Source: Pseudoduganella ginsengisoli (GTDB lineage Bacteria > Pseudomonadota > Gammaproteobacteria > Burkholderiales > Burkholderiaceae_D). From it: DNA of 64,000 bases. Below, one piece after another: positions 16,285 to 25,970 of the stretch. The DNA is taken from the NCBI RefSeq assembly GCF_009720865.1, contig NZ_WNLA01000017.1, positions 95,602-159,601 of the forward strand, in the 5' to 3' direction. The notes under the pieces are model-generated. The model saw only the letters and a program-made list of their open reading frames with translations. It searched no databases and was not told the origin of the DNA. Position numbers and translations under genes: made by a program. Position 1 is the first letter of the stretch, and each line of letters begins with the position of its first letter.

Positions 16285-17469
16285 ATGCAACGCATTACCA
16301 TACTTGGCGCCACCGGCTCCATCGGCGTCTCTACCCTGGACGTGCTGGCGCGCCATCCTGACCGTTATTCCGTCTATGCGCTGTCGGCGCACAGCCGTGT
16401 CGAAGAACTGGCCGCGCAGTGCACGCAATTCAAACCGGCGCGCGCCGTGGTCGGCACGGCCGAAGCGGCGGCCAAATTGGAGGAATTGCTGCGCGCCCAG
16501 GGCTTGCGCACGGAAGTCGAATATGGCGAACAGGCGTTGTGCGCCATTGCCAGCGCGGCGGAAACCGATACCGTGATGGCGGCCATTGTCGGCGCGGCCG
16601 GCTTGGCGCCGACGCTGGCCGCCGCCAAGGCCGGCAAGAAAGTTTTGTTGGCCAACAAGGAAGCGCTGGTCATGTCTGGCCAGCTGTTCATGGACGCGGT
16701 GCGCGACCATGGCGCCACGCTGCTGCCCATCGACTCGGAACACAATGCCATCTTCCAGTGCCTGCCGCACGGCTATGGCCGCGTGCCGGCAGCGGCCGGC
16801 GTCACGAAGGTCTTGCTGACGGCGTCCGGCGGCCCATTCCTGAAGCGCGACGTGTCCACGCTGGAAAACGTCACGCCGGACGAAGCGTGCAAGCACCCGA
16901 AGTGGGTGATGGGCCGCAAGATTTCCGTGGATTCCGCCACCATGATGAACAAGGGGCTGGAAGTCATTGAAGCGCACTGGCTGTTCGGCACGCCGGCGGA
17001 GCAGATCGAAGTGGTGATCCACCCGCAATCCGTGATTCACTCGATGGTGTCGTACAGCGATGGTTCCGTGCTGGCGGAACTGGGCAACCCCGACATGCGC
17101 ACGCCGATCGCGCACGCGCTGGCCTACCCGGAGCGCATCGCGTCCGGCGTGGCGCAACTCGATATCGCGCAAATTGGCACGCTGCAATTCGAACGCCCGG
17201 ACTTCAACCGTTTCCCATGCCTGGCGCTGGCATTCGACGCACTGCGTGCGGGCGGCACGGCGCCGGCGCTGCTGAACGCGGCCAATGAAGTGGCCGTGGC
17301 GGCATTCCTCGAAGAGCGCATCGGCTTCCGCCAGATCGACCGCGTGATTGCGCGCGTGATGGATGAATTGCCGCATGGCGCGGCCGGCAGTATCGGGCAA
17401 GTGATGGCGCAGGATGCCGCAGCCCGCGCCGCGGCGGAACGCGTGATTGCCGGTTTGCTGAAACCTTGA
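16285..17469 (+). CDS. dxr: 1-deoxy-D-xylulose-5-phosphate reductoisomerase
   Basis: The first committed enzyme of the non-mevalonate isoprenoid pathway, making 2-C-methyl-D-erythritol 4-phosphate. The 394-residue protein starts MQRITILGATGSIGVSTLDVL, an NADPH-binding loop. LLANKEALVMSG, IDSEHNAIFQCL and KISVDSATMMNKGLEVIEAHWLF give the metal and substrate site, and HPQSVIHSMV is the flexible-loop region. ATG 16285 has AAGGA eight bases upstream; the frame opens at 16270 but that start lacks support. It supplies precursors for uppS two genes upstream. Confidence 0.96.
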   Translation: MQRITILGATGSIGVSTLDVLARHPDRYSVYALSAHSRVEELAAQCTQFKPARAVVGTAEAAAKLEELLRAQGLRTEVEYGEQALCAIASAAETDTVMAAIVGAAGLAPTLAAAKAGKKVLLANKEALVMSGQLFMDAVRDHGATLLPIDSEHNAIFQCLPHGYGRVPAAAGVTKVLLTASGGPFLKRDVSTLENVTPDEACKHPKWVMGRKISVDSATMMNKGLEVIEAHWLFGTPAEQIEVVIHPQSVIHSMVSYSDGSVLAELGNPDMRTPIAHALAYPERIASGVAQLDIAQIGTLQFERPDFNRFPCLALAFDALRAGGTAPALLNAANEVAVAAFLEERIGFRQIDRVIARVMDELPHGAAGSIGQVMAQDAAARAAAERVIAGLLKP

Positions 17470-17512
17470 AACCCTTGCAGGGCGGCTGCGGCAGCGCAGC
17501 CAGTTGACCATC

Positions 17513-18859
17513 ATGAACCTGTTGCAAACCATCGTCGCCTTTGCCGTTGCACTGGGCACACTGATCATCTTCCATGAACTTGGCCATTACCTGGTGGCGC
17601 GCTGGTGCGGCGTGAAAGTGCTGCGCTTTTCCGTCGGCATGGGCAAGGTCGTGTGGTCGCGCAAGGTCGGGCCGGACCAGACGGAATGGGCGGTATCGGC
17701 GTTGCCTTTGGGCGGCTACGTGAAAATGCTCGATGGCCGCGACTGCGACTTGAAAGGGTTGCCGGAAAAAGACCTGGCCCGCGAATTCACGCGCCAAAGC
17801 GTGTGGAAGCGCATCGCCATCGTGGCAGCGGGCCCGATTGCCAACTTCCTGCTGGCGATTGCGCTGTTTGCCGGACTGTATATGGTGGGCGTGGCCGAAC
17901 CGGCCGCGAAAATCGCGCCGCCGCCCGCCGCTTCCGCTGCCGGCATTGCCGGCTTGCGGGGCAATGACTTGATTACCGCGATTAATGGCGAAAAAGTCCG
18001 CGTGTGGTCGGAAGTGCGCTGGAACCTGATCCAGGCCGTGATCGATAAGAAGGGGGCCGTGATCGACGTCGAGCGCCCGGGCAGCGGGCGCCTGGAATTG
18101 TCGCTGCACGCCGACGCGTTGACGGGCATGGATATGGAATCGGACGTGGCGGCAAAACTCGGCATCGCGCTGGCCCGTCCGCCCGCGAAACTGGGCGACA
18201 TCCTGCCCGGCAGCGCCGCCCATAAAGCCGGTTTGCGCAGCGGCGACCTGGTGGTGGCCATCGATGGCCAGCCGGTCCAGGATTGGGTGGCCTTCACCAA
18301 TACCGTGCGCTCGTCCGGCGGCAAGCTGCTGCTGTTTGCCGTGGAGCGCGATGGCCGCGTGCTGACGATACCCGTCACGCCCGACGCGGAAACCAAGGGA
18401 TCTGTAACAGTCGGTAAGATCGGCGCGTATGTCGCCGCGCCCACGGATATGATCGAAGTCCAGGCTGGTCCAGTCGAAGCCGTGGTGAAGGGCGCCGTGA
18501 AGGTGTGGGATACCAGCGTCATGACGGTGAAAATGATCGGCAAAATGCTGGCGGGCGAAGTGTCGTGGAAAAACGTGACGGGCCCGATCACCATTGCCGA
18601 TTATGCGGGGCAGACTGCCCGCATCGGCATGACCAGCTATATCGGCTTTATCGCATTCATCTCCATCAGCCTTGGTGTTATGAATTTGCTGCCGATTCCC
18701 GTTCTGGACGGGGGACTTTTACTGTATTATTCGCTGGAAGTTTTGACCGGACGTCCATTGCCGGAACGCGTAGGCGATATAGCGCAGCGTATAGGCGTGG
18801 GAATATTGGTCACATTAATGGCGCTGGCCGTATTTAACGACGTCGTGCGGTTACTGTAA
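17513..18859 (+). CDS. rseP: RIP metalloprotease RseP
   Basis: A site-2 intramembrane zinc protease that cuts the anti-sigma factor RseA in the envelope-stress response and clears signal-peptide remnants. The 448-residue protein has the zinc motif HELGH at residues 21-25 in the first membrane helix. Two PDZ domains lie in the periplasmic loop (about 115-310). The second metal site is in PIPVLDGGLLLYY near the C-terminus. I used the ATG at 17513; a TTG three codons earlier is the alternative. Position between dxr and bamA is the conserved one. Confidence 0.95.
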   Translation: MNLLQTIVAFAVALGTLIIFHELGHYLVARWCGVKVLRFSVGMGKVVWSRKVGPDQTEWAVSALPLGGYVKMLDGRDCDLKGLPEKDLAREFTRQSVWKRIAIVAAGPIANFLLAIALFAGLYMVGVAEPAAKIAPPPAASAAGIAGLRGNDLITAINGEKVRVWSEVRWNLIQAVIDKKGAVIDVERPGSGRLELSLHADALTGMDMESDVAAKLGIALARPPAKLGDILPGSAAHKAGLRSGDLVVAIDGQPVQDWVAFTNTVRSSGGKLLLFAVERDGRVLTIPVTPDAETKGSVTVGKIGAYVAAPTDMIEVQAGPVEAVVKGAVKVWDTSVMTVKMIGKMLAGEVSWKNVTGPITIADYAGQTARIGMTSYIGFIAFISISLGVMNLLPIPVLDGGLLLYYSLEVLTGRPLPERVGDIAQRIGVGILVTLMALAVFNDVVRLL

Positions 18860-18941
18860 ATACGCGGTATTTACGGGACGGCGCACGGCGTTATTCGTTT
18901 TACGACGTCAACCGAAGAATTTGAATCACTGATTTTTGCCG

Positions 18942-21278
18942 ATGAAATTACATTCCGAACGTTTTGCTTTGCCATCCTTTCGCCGCAGCTTGATCGGCGC
19001 CGCTGTTTTGGCGGCATGCTCCGGCAGTGCCTATGCCATTAACCCGTTTACCGTCAAAGACATTCGTGTCGAAGGCATCCAGCGTACGGAAGCGGGCACC
19101 GTGTTCAGCTATCTGCCGGTGCGCGTAGGCGAAACTTTCGATGACAGCAAGAGCATTACCACGATCAAAGCCCTGTATGCGACGGGCATTTTCAAGGACG
19201 TGCGCCTGGAACAGGACGGCGACGTGCTGGTGGTGATCGTGGAAGAACGTCCGGCCATCGCCAAGGTGGATTTCACGGGCACCAAGGAATTTGAAAAAGA
19301 TACGCTGGTCAAGGCGCTGAAAGATATCGGCGTCGGCGAAGCGAAGACCTTCGACAAGGCGTCGGTGGACCGCGCCGAGCAGGAATTGAAGCGCCAGTAC
19401 CTGTCGCGCGGCCTGTACGGCGTGAAAGTCACGACCACCGTGACGCCAATCGAGCGTAACCGCGTCAATATCGTCTTTGCCGTCGATGAAGGCGATGTCG
19501 CGAAGATCAAGCAAATCAACTTCGTCGGCAACAAAGTGTTTTCCGACAGCGAATTGCGCGACCAGATCGCATTGAATACGGGAGGCTGGTTCAGCTGGTA
19601 CACAAAAGCCAACCAGTATTCGAAGACCAAGCTGACGGGCGACCTGGAATCGCTGAAATCGTATTACCTGAACCGCGGCTACATTGAAATGCAGGTCGAT
19701 TCGACCCAGGTTTCCATCACGCCGGACAAGAAAGACATTTACATCACCATCAACATCACGGAAGGTGAAAAGTACAAAGTCTCGGACATCAAATTCGAAG
19801 GCGAAATGTTTGGCCGCGAAGATGAATTGCGCAGCCTGGTCTTGCTGCGCAAGGGCGAGACGTATTCCGGCGAGCGCCTGACGGCCACCAATAAACTGAT
19901 CTCGGACCGCCTCGGCACCTTTGGCTACGCGTTTGCCAACGTCAATGCGAATCCGGAAATCGACCGTGACAAGCGCGAAGTCGCCTTCACGTTCTTTATC
20001 GATCCGGGCAAGCGCGTGTACGTGCGCCACATGAATATCGCCGGTAACACGACGACGCGTGATGAAGTGATCCGCCGTGAATTCCGCCAGTTTGAATCGT
20101 CGTGGTACGACGCCAACAAGATCAAGCTGACCCGCGACCGCGTGGACCGCACCGGCTTCTTCAAGGAAGTCACGATCGATACGCCGGAAGCGCAAGGCAC
20201 GTCCGACCAGGTTGACGTGCAGCTGACGGTGACGGAAAAACCAACCGGCAACTTCCAGATCGGCGGCGCGTTCTCGCAGGCGGAGAAATTCACGTTCAAT
20301 GCATCGATCCAGCAAGCCAACTTTGCCGGTTCGGGCAATACCGTCGGCATCAACCTGAATACGAGTAAATACAGCCGTACGATTGAATTCTCGAACACCA
20401 ATCCGTATTACACGGATGATGGCGTCAGCCGTTCGTTTGACTTGTACCTGCGCACGATGAATCCTCCGGCGCTGAACCAGGGCTTTTATTCGATCAAGCA
20501 GCAGGGCGGACGTATCAGCTGGGGCGTGCCGTTCTCCGAAGTGGACACCATCTTCTTCGGCGCCGGTCTGGAGCGTTCGCGCATCACGACCGATATTTCG
20601 TCGCCGATCCTGTACAAGACGTACGTGACCAACGTGACCGGCAACGTGGACGGCATCGGCACCGCCACCACGACCGCGCTGCCGCTGACGGCTGCGTGGG
20701 CGCGCGATTCGCGCGACTCGGCCATCACGCCGACCATCGGTATGTACCAGCGCGTCAACCTGGAACTGGACTTTGCCGGCCGCTCCAAGTACTACCGCGC
20801 CGTGTATGAACACCAGTGGTACAAACCGCTGCATCCGAAAGTCACACTGGCGCTGCGCGGCGAGATCGACTACGGCCACGGTATCGGCGACCATCCATAC
20901 CCGGTGTTCAAGAACTTCTACGCCGGCGGTATCGGTTCCGTGCGCGGTTACCTGAGCTCGTCGCTGGGTATTGTTGACCCGACCTTTGGCGATGCCCAGG
21001 GCGGCGCGTCGCGCCTGATCGGCAACGCGGAATTGCAGATGCCATTCCCGGGTTCCGGCCAGGACCGCAGCTTGCGCTGGTTCGGCTTCCTCGACGGCGG
21101 CCAGGTGTACCAGGAAGGCCAGCGCATGCGCGCATCGGAACTGCGCTACTCGACCGGTCTGGGCTTGTCCTGGATTTCTCCGGTCGGTCCGCTGAAGTTG
21201 AGTTATGCTAAGCCTTTGAACGCCAAGCCGGGCGACCGCCTGGAACGCTTCCAGTTCCAGATGGGCACAGGCTTCTAA
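18942..21278 (+). CDS. bamA: Outer membrane protein assembly factor BamA
   Basis: The central beta-barrel of the BAM complex, which folds and inserts outer membrane proteins. The 778-residue precursor has a signal peptide ending near GSAYA, then five POTRA domains (about 25-430; first one FTVKDIRVEGIQRTEAGTVFSYL), then a 16-strand barrel. The barrel includes the conserved loop-6 region with GGIGSVRGY, and the protein ends in FQMGTGF, with the terminal aromatic expected of an outer membrane protein. Start ATG 18942 follows a TTG two codons earlier in the same frame. Confidence 0.97.
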   Translation: MKLHSERFALPSFRRSLIGAAVLAACSGSAYAINPFTVKDIRVEGIQRTEAGTVFSYLPVRVGETFDDSKSITTIKALYATGIFKDVRLEQDGDVLVVIVEERPAIAKVDFTGTKEFEKDTLVKALKDIGVGEAKTFDKASVDRAEQELKRQYLSRGLYGVKVTTTVTPIERNRVNIVFAVDEGDVAKIKQINFVGNKVFSDSELRDQIALNTGGWFSWYTKANQYSKTKLTGDLESLKSYYLNRGYIEMQVDSTQVSITPDKKDIYITINITEGEKYKVSDIKFEGEMFGREDELRSLVLLRKGETYSGERLTATNKLISDRLGTFGYAFANVNANPEIDRDKREVAFTFFIDPGKRVYVRHMNIAGNTTTRDEVIRREFRQFESSWYDANKIKLTRDRVDRTGFFKEVTIDTPEAQGTSDQVDVQLTVTEKPTGNFQIGGAFSQAEKFTFNASIQQANFAGSGNTVGINLNTSKYSRTIEFSNTNPYYTDDGVSRSFDLYLRTMNPPALNQGFYSIKQQGGRISWGVPFSEVDTIFFGAGLERSRITTDISSPILYKTYVTNVTGNVDGIGTATTTALPLTAAWARDSRDSAITPTIGMYQRVNLELDFAGRSKYYRAVYEHQWYKPLHPKVTLALRGEIDYGHGIGDHPYPVFKNFYAGGIGSVRGYLSSSLGIVDPTFGDAQGGASRLIGNAELQMPFPGSGQDRSLRWFGFLDGGQVYQEGQRMRASELRYSTGLGLSWISPVGPLKLSYAKPLNAKPGDRLERFQFQMGTGF

Positions 21279-21298
21279 TATTTACTCGGAGAAACACG

Positions 21299-21844
21299 TT
21301 GAAGACTGCATCCGTTTCCGCCCTGGCTGCCCGCGCTACGCGCGCCATCACCGTCTCGGCCGGCGCCGCGCTGGCGATCGGCATGTGCGTGCTGTCGCCG
21401 GCCCAGGCGCAGTCCAAGATTGCGTGGCTCAGTACCGAGCGCATTTATAACGAATCGCGCCTGGCCAAACTGGCTGGCGACAAGCTGGCCGAGGAATTCA
21501 AAGTGCGCGAGCGCGCCGTGCAAGACCTGGCCATCCGCTTGAAAGGCGCATCGGAAAAGCTGGAAAAAGAATTGCCGACGCTGCCGGAAGCGGAGCGGAT
21601 CAAGCGCCAGCGCGAGTATTTCGAGCTGGATAAGGAATTCCAGCGCCGCCAGCGTGAATTCCGTGAAGATCTGAACCAGCGCACCAATGAAGAGCGCGCG
21701 GTGATTTCCGATAAAGCCACGCAAATCATCAAGCAGCTGGCGGCCACCGAAGGCTATGACATCGTGCTGCAAGACGCGGTGTGGGCCAGCCCCCGCATTG
21801 ACATCACGGACAAGGTATTGTCTGCGCTGGACAAGGGTAAGTAA
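21299..21844 (+). CDS. skp: OmpH/Skp family periplasmic chaperone
   Basis: A periplasmic holdase that escorts unfolded outer membrane proteins to BamA. The 181-residue precursor has a long signal peptide cut near PAQAQ. The mature chain begins SKIAWLSTERIYNES and continues as charged coiled-coil tentacles rich in Glu, Lys and Arg (about 60-140), ending in IVLQDAVWASPRIDITDKVL. The start is a TTG at 21299 with GGAGA eight bases upstream; the next Met is inside the signal peptide hydrophobic core, so the TTG is preferred. It sits 20 bases after bamA. Confidence 0.93.
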   Translation: MKTASVSALAARATRAITVSAGAALAIGMCVLSPAQAQSKIAWLSTERIYNESRLAKLAGDKLAEEFKVRERAVQDLAIRLKGASEKLEKELPTLPEAERIKRQREYFELDKEFQRRQREFREDLNQRTNEERAVISDKATQIIKQLAATEGYDIVLQDAVWASPRIDITDKVLSALDKGK

Positions 21845-21868
21845 TTAAATAACGACAAGGATCACCCG

Positions 21869-22915
21869 ATGGGCACTCGACTAGGAGAATTGGTCGAACG
21901 CCTGGGCGGACAGCTGGTAGGCGATGCGAACCTGGAAGTTTCCGGGATAGCACCGCTGGCTGACGCCGGCGTTTCGCACATCAGCTTTCTCAGCAATAGC
22001 AAATTCCGCACGCAGGCAGGCCAGTCCCACGCTGCCGCGCTGATCGTGTCGGAGAAAGACGATGACTATATCGCCGCCCATTACCAGGGCGCGCGCATCG
22101 TCTGCAAGAATCCCTATGCCTACTTTGCCCGTGCGGCGCAGTATTTTGAATCGCTGACGGCCATCGTGAAACCGGCGGGTATTCATCCGTCCGCTTTCAT
22201 TGATCCCACGGCGAAAGTCGATCCGACCGCGCATATCGGCCCGTTCGTATCGGTGGAGGCGGGCGCTGTGATTGGCGCAAACGCCGTGATCGAACATGGC
22301 TGCTTTATTGGGCGCGACGCGGAAATCGGCGCCGGCACGCATTTCTTTGCCAACGTGACGTTCCAGGCCCGCTGCAAAATCGGCCAGCGCGGCATTATTC
22401 ATAGCGGCGCGATTATCGGCACCGACGGATTCGGCTTTGCCAATGAGGGCGGCGTATACATCCGCATTCCGCAAACGGGCCGCGTCATTATCGGCGACGA
22501 CGTCGATATCGGCGCCTCCACCACGATCGACCGCGGCGCGCTGGCCGACACGGTGATCGAAGATGGCGTCAAGCTGGATAACCAGATTCAAATCGGCCAC
22601 AACTGCCGGATCGGCGCGCATACGGCCATGGCAGGCTGCGTCGGCGTGGCCGGTTCGGCCATCATCGGCAAGCATTGCACGTTCGGCGGCGCGGCCATGG
22701 TGCTGGGCCATTTGACGATCGTCGATGGCGTACACGTTTCATCCGGTTCGATGGTGTCGCGCTCCATCATGGAACCAGGCCAGTACACGGGCTTTTACCC
22801 GCTGGCGAAAAATGCGGATTGGGAGAAATCCGCGGCGATTGTTCGCAATTTGCCGGGGATGCGCGATAAAATCCGCGCGCTGGAAAAAAACATTAAAACA
22901 AAGACTGACGAATAA
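21869..22915 (+). CDS. lpxD: UDP-3-O-(3-hydroxyacyl)glucosamine N-acyltransferase
   Basis: The third enzyme of lipid A synthesis; it adds the second 3-hydroxyacyl chain from ACP. The 348-residue protein has an N-terminal uridine-binding domain (about 1-100) and a left-handed beta-helix of hexapeptide repeats (about 105-310). The catalytic His lies in IQIGHNCRIGAHTAMAG, and a C-terminal helix packs the trimer (ALEKNIKTKTDE). Gene order skp-lpxD-fabZ-lpxA-lpxB is conserved across Proteobacteria. Confidence 0.96.
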   Translation: MGTRLGELVERLGGQLVGDANLEVSGIAPLADAGVSHISFLSNSKFRTQAGQSHAAALIVSEKDDDYIAAHYQGARIVCKNPYAYFARAAQYFESLTAIVKPAGIHPSAFIDPTAKVDPTAHIGPFVSVEAGAVIGANAVIEHGCFIGRDAEIGAGTHFFANVTFQARCKIGQRGIIHSGAIIGTDGFGFANEGGVYIRIPQTGRVIIGDDVDIGASTTIDRGALADTVIEDGVKLDNQIQIGHNCRIGAHTAMAGCVGVAGSAIIGKHCTFGGAAMVLGHLTIVDGVHVSSGSMVSRSIMEPGQYTGFYPLAKNADWEKSAAIVRNLPGMRDKIRALEKNIKTKTDE

Positions 22916-22920
22916 CGATT

Positions 22921-23415
22921 ATGACCACTGAGATGACTACTGAAAACAAAACGATGGACATTTGCGAAATCAAAGCGTACCTGCCGCACCGCTACCCGCT
23001 GCTGCTGGTGGACCGCGTGATCAGCTTTGAAGAAAACAAGTCCATTACGGCCATCAAGAACGTCACCGTCAACGAAGAATTCTTTAACGGCCACTTCCCG
23101 CACAAGCCAGTCATGCCGGGCGTGCTGATGGTGGAAGCGCTGGCGCAGACCGCCGCACTGCTGTCGTTTAAAACCATGGGCGTGAAGCCCGATGAAAATT
23201 CCGTCGTGTACTTCGTCGGTATCGACAACACCCGTTTCAAGCGTCCGGTAGGTCCTGGCGACCAGCTGAAAATGGACGTGGAAATCCTGCGCGTGTCGCG
23301 CGGCATCTGGAAATACAAGGCGACGGCCAGCGTGGACGGCCAGGTCGCAGTGGAAACCGAACTGATGTGCACCATCCGTAACGCAGCCGACGCGAGCAAA
23401 CCAGCGGGGCAGTAA
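22921..23415 (+). CDS. fabZ: 3-hydroxyacyl-[acyl-carrier-protein] dehydratase FabZ
   Basis: Dehydrates 3-hydroxyacyl-ACP in fatty acid elongation and competes with LpxA/LpxD for hydroxyacyl-ACP. The 164-residue hot-dog protein has the catalytic His in NGHFPHKPVMPGVLMVEALAQT and the catalytic Glu in VEALAQ. The first 12 residues (MTTEMTTENKTM) are non-conserved; the ATG at the 12th codon is a possible alternative start. It is five bases after lpxD and its last base overlaps the lpxA start. Confidence 0.96.
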   Translation: MTTEMTTENKTMDICEIKAYLPHRYPLLLVDRVISFEENKSITAIKNVTVNEEFFNGHFPHKPVMPGVLMVEALAQTAALLSFKTMGVKPDENSVVYFVGIDNTRFKRPVGPGDQLKMDVEILRVSRGIWKYKATASVDGQVAVETELMCTIRNAADASKPAGQ

Positions 23416-24206
23416 TGACCAACATCCACCCAACCGCGATAGTCGATCCGAAAGCGCAGCTCGATAGCAGCGTTACGGTCGGCCCATACACCATCATCGG
23501 CCCCAATGTGTCGATCGGGGCCGGCACCAAAGTCGGCCCGCACGTGGTGATCGACGGCTACACGACCATCGGCCGCGACAATGAACTGTTCCAATTCTCG
23601 TCGATCGGCGCGCAGCCGCAAGACAAGAAGTGGAAGGGCGAGCCGACGCGCCTGGAAATTGGCGACCGCAATACCATCCGTGAATTCTGCACGTTCAACA
23701 CCGGTACGGCGCAGGACAAGGGCGTCACCAAACTGGGTAACGACAACTGGATTTCCGCTTATGTGCACCTGGCGCACGACTGCGTGGTGGGCAACAACAC
23801 GATCTTCTCGAATAATGCGCAGATCGCAGGCCACGTGGAAATCGGCGATTACGTGATCATGAGCGGCTTCGCCAACGTGCACCAGTTCTGCAAGATCGGG
23901 GCGCACGCGTTTGTCGGCATGAGCACCAGCCTGACGCAAGACGTGCCGCCGTTCGTGCTGTTGAACGGTAATCCGGCTGCCGCCCATGGCGTCAATATCG
24001 AAGGCTTGAAGCGCCGCGGTTTCACGCGCGAGCAGATCAATGCGATCCGCGCCGCGTATAAAACGCTGTACCGTTCCGGCCTGACGCTGGAAGAAGCGAA
24101 AGCTGCCATGCTGGCGCAGGAACAGGCGTTGCCGGATGATGTGGCCGTGCATGCGCGCGCCATGCGCGAATTCCTCGATACGTCGACCCGTGGCATCGTC
24201 CGCTGA
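23415..24206 (+). CDS. lpxA: UDP-N-acetylglucosamine O-acyltransferase
   Basis: The first enzyme of lipid A synthesis, transferring a 3-hydroxyacyl chain from ACP to UDP-GlcNAc. The 263-residue protein is a hexapeptide-repeat beta-helix (IHPTAIVDPKAQLDSSVTVGPYTIIG and following coils) with the catalytic His in VHLAHDCVVGNN. The C-terminal helical domain contains FTREQINAIRAAYKTLYRSGLTLEEA. The ATG overlaps the fabZ stop. Confidence 0.96.
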   Translation: MTNIHPTAIVDPKAQLDSSVTVGPYTIIGPNVSIGAGTKVGPHVVIDGYTTIGRDNELFQFSSIGAQPQDKKWKGEPTRLEIGDRNTIREFCTFNTGTAQDKGVTKLGNDNWISAYVHLAHDCVVGNNTIFSNNAQIAGHVEIGDYVIMSGFANVHQFCKIGAHAFVGMSTSLTQDVPPFVLLNGNPAAAHGVNIEGLKRRGFTREQINAIRAAYKTLYRSGLTLEEAKAAMLAQEQALPDDVAVHARAMREFLDTSTRGIVR

Positions 24207-25344
24207 CCTTGCCATCGCACTGGCCGCCGGCGAACCGTCCGGCGACGTGCTGGCTGCACGCCTGCTGTCTGGTTTGCGTCCGCATTTGCCGGACGCGCGG
24301 TTCCATGGCATCGGCGGTCCCGCCATGGCGCAATATGGCTTTGAGTCGCACTGGCCAATGGACAAGCTGACGGTGCGCGGCTTGCTGGCCGTGATTCCCC
24401 GCTACCGTGAAATCAAGGGCATCCAGAACGCGCTGCGCGACCAGTTGCTGGCCGAGCGGCCTGCGTGCTTTATCGGCGCGGATTACCCCGGTTTTAACCT
24501 GGGCCTGGAAATGCAGCTGAAGGCGGCAGGGATCCCGACTGTCCATTACATCGGCCCGCAAATCTGGGCATGGCGCGGCGGGCGCATCAAGAAAATCATC
24601 AAGGCGGTGTCGCACATGCTGGTGGTATTTCCATTTGAGGAGGAAATCTACCGCAAGGCCGGCGTGCCGGTCAGCTATGTCGGCCACCCGATGGCGGAAC
24701 TGGTGCCGGTGACCATTGATGAAGGCGCGGCGCGGCGGCAGCTGGGGCTGCCGGAAGATGCGAACGTCGTCACCATCATGCCTGGCAGCCGCATGTCGGA
24801 ATTGAAGTACAACACGGCTGCGTTTGTTGGCGCCGCCCGGCTGCTGTTGAAGCGCGACAGGTCGCTGCGCTTTATTGCGCCAATGGCCGGCGAGCGCCAG
24901 CGCCAGATGTTCTTGCAAATGGTGGAGCAGGCAGGCTTGCAGGACGTGGAAATCACGCTGCTCGACGGCCAGTCGCATACCGCTATTGCCGCGGCCGATG
25001 CGGTGCTGGTGGCGTCCGGTACGGCCACCCTGGAAGTGGCGCTGCACAAGAAACCAATGGTCATTGCTTACAAGATGATGGCGCTGGAATGGCAGATTTT
25101 GCGCCATTTTGGCTACCAGCCGTGGATTGGCTTGCCGAACATCCTGGAGCGGGAATTTGTTGTGCCGGAATTGCTGCAAGATGATGCGAGCCCGGATAAG
25201 CTGGCGGACGCCATGTGGAAGCAATTGACGGATGCGCCGCACCGTTTGCAATTGGCGGAGCGGTTTACGGCGATGCACCACAGCCTGCTGCGCAATAGCG
25301 CACAGGAAAGCGCCGCCGCTGTCTTGAAAGTGATAGGCAAATGA
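24190..25344 (+). CDS. lpxB: Lipid-A-disaccharide synthase
   Basis: A glycosyltransferase (GT19) joining UDP-diacylglucosamine and lipid X to form the lipid A disaccharide at the inner membrane. The 384-residue protein begins ADLAIALAAGEPSGDVLAARLL, with the conserved AGE.SGD motif. GPQIWAWRGGRIKKI and PGSRMSELKYN mark the core, and VASGTATLEVALHKKPMVIAYKM is the nucleotide-binding region. I chose the GTG at 24190, overlapping the end of lpxA by 17 bases, because it gives the usual length; the open frame back to 24136 lies inside lpxA. Confidence 0.94.
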   Translation: MASSADLAIALAAGEPSGDVLAARLLSGLRPHLPDARFHGIGGPAMAQYGFESHWPMDKLTVRGLLAVIPRYREIKGIQNALRDQLLAERPACFIGADYPGFNLGLEMQLKAAGIPTVHYIGPQIWAWRGGRIKKIIKAVSHMLVVFPFEEEIYRKAGVPVSYVGHPMAELVPVTIDEGAARRQLGLPEDANVVTIMPGSRMSELKYNTAAFVGAARLLLKRDRSLRFIAPMAGERQRQMFLQMVEQAGLQDVEITLLDGQSHTAIAAADAVLVASGTATLEVALHKKPMVIAYKMMALEWQILRHFGYQPWIGLPNILEREFVVPELLQDDASPDKLADAMWKQLTDAPHRLQLAERFTAMHHSLLRNSAQESAAAVLKVIGK

Positions 25345-25970
25345 AAACCCCGCAGCTTGGCTTGTTTGACGACTTGCCCTATTCGGCCGATGAAATCATC
25401 TGCGGCGTTGATGAAGCCGGGCGCGGGCCGCTGGCCGGTCCCGTGTTTGCCGCGGCGGTGATCCTGGACCCTAACCAGCCGATTCCCGGCTTGCGCGACT
25501 CTAAGAAACTCACGGAAGCCAAGCGCGATGAATTGGCGCCGCTGATCCGCGCCCATGCGCTGGCATGGGCCGTGGCGCAGGCGTCGGAAGCGGAAATCGA
25601 CAAAATCAATATTTTGCAGGCGTCGATGCTGGCCATGCGCCGCGCCGTGGAAGCGTTGCCGGTCGTGCCGACCCTGGCGCTGATCGATGGCAACCGTTGC
25701 CCGGTCATGAAAATCCAGACCATTGCCATCATCGGCGGGGATGACAAGGAAGAGGCAATTTCCGCTGCGTCGATCCTGGCCAAGACTGCGCGCGATGCGG
25801 CGCTGGTGGAATTGCATGGGCAGTACCCGGAATATGCATTCGACCAGCACAAGGGGTATGGCACGGCGCTGCACCTTGAACGGTTGAAGCTGCACGGCCC
25901 GTCGCCAGTGCACCGCCGCTCATTTGCGCCCGTACGCGAAGCGCTGCTGATGCGCGATTTATTATCATGA
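25341..25970 (+). CDS. rnhB: Ribonuclease HII
   Basis: Cuts RNA in RNA-DNA hybrids and starts removal of single ribonucleotides from DNA. The 209-residue protein has the acidic catalytic set in CGVDEAGRGPLAGPV, with Asp in LIDGNRCP and in the later SILAKTARD segment. RDSKKLTEAKRDEL is the family's second block. It begins by an ATGA overlap with lpxB, an arrangement common in beta- and gammaproteobacteria, and its end overlaps the next gene. Confidence 0.95.
   Translation: MKTPQLGLFDDLPYSADEIICGVDEAGRGPLAGPVFAAAVILDPNQPIPGLRDSKKLTEAKRDELAPLIRAHALAWAVAQASEAEIDKINILQASMLAMRRAVEALPVVPTLALIDGNRCPVMKIQTIAIIGGDDKEEAISAASILAKTARDAALVELHGQYPEYAFDQHKGYGTALHLERLKLHGPSPVHRRSFAPVREALLMRDLLS

Noticed and set aside
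18948..20894. 648-codon minus-strand open frame opposite bamA
   Set aside because: It is a shadow of the high-GC bamA coding strand, with Arg/His/Val-rich low-complexity composition and no domain.
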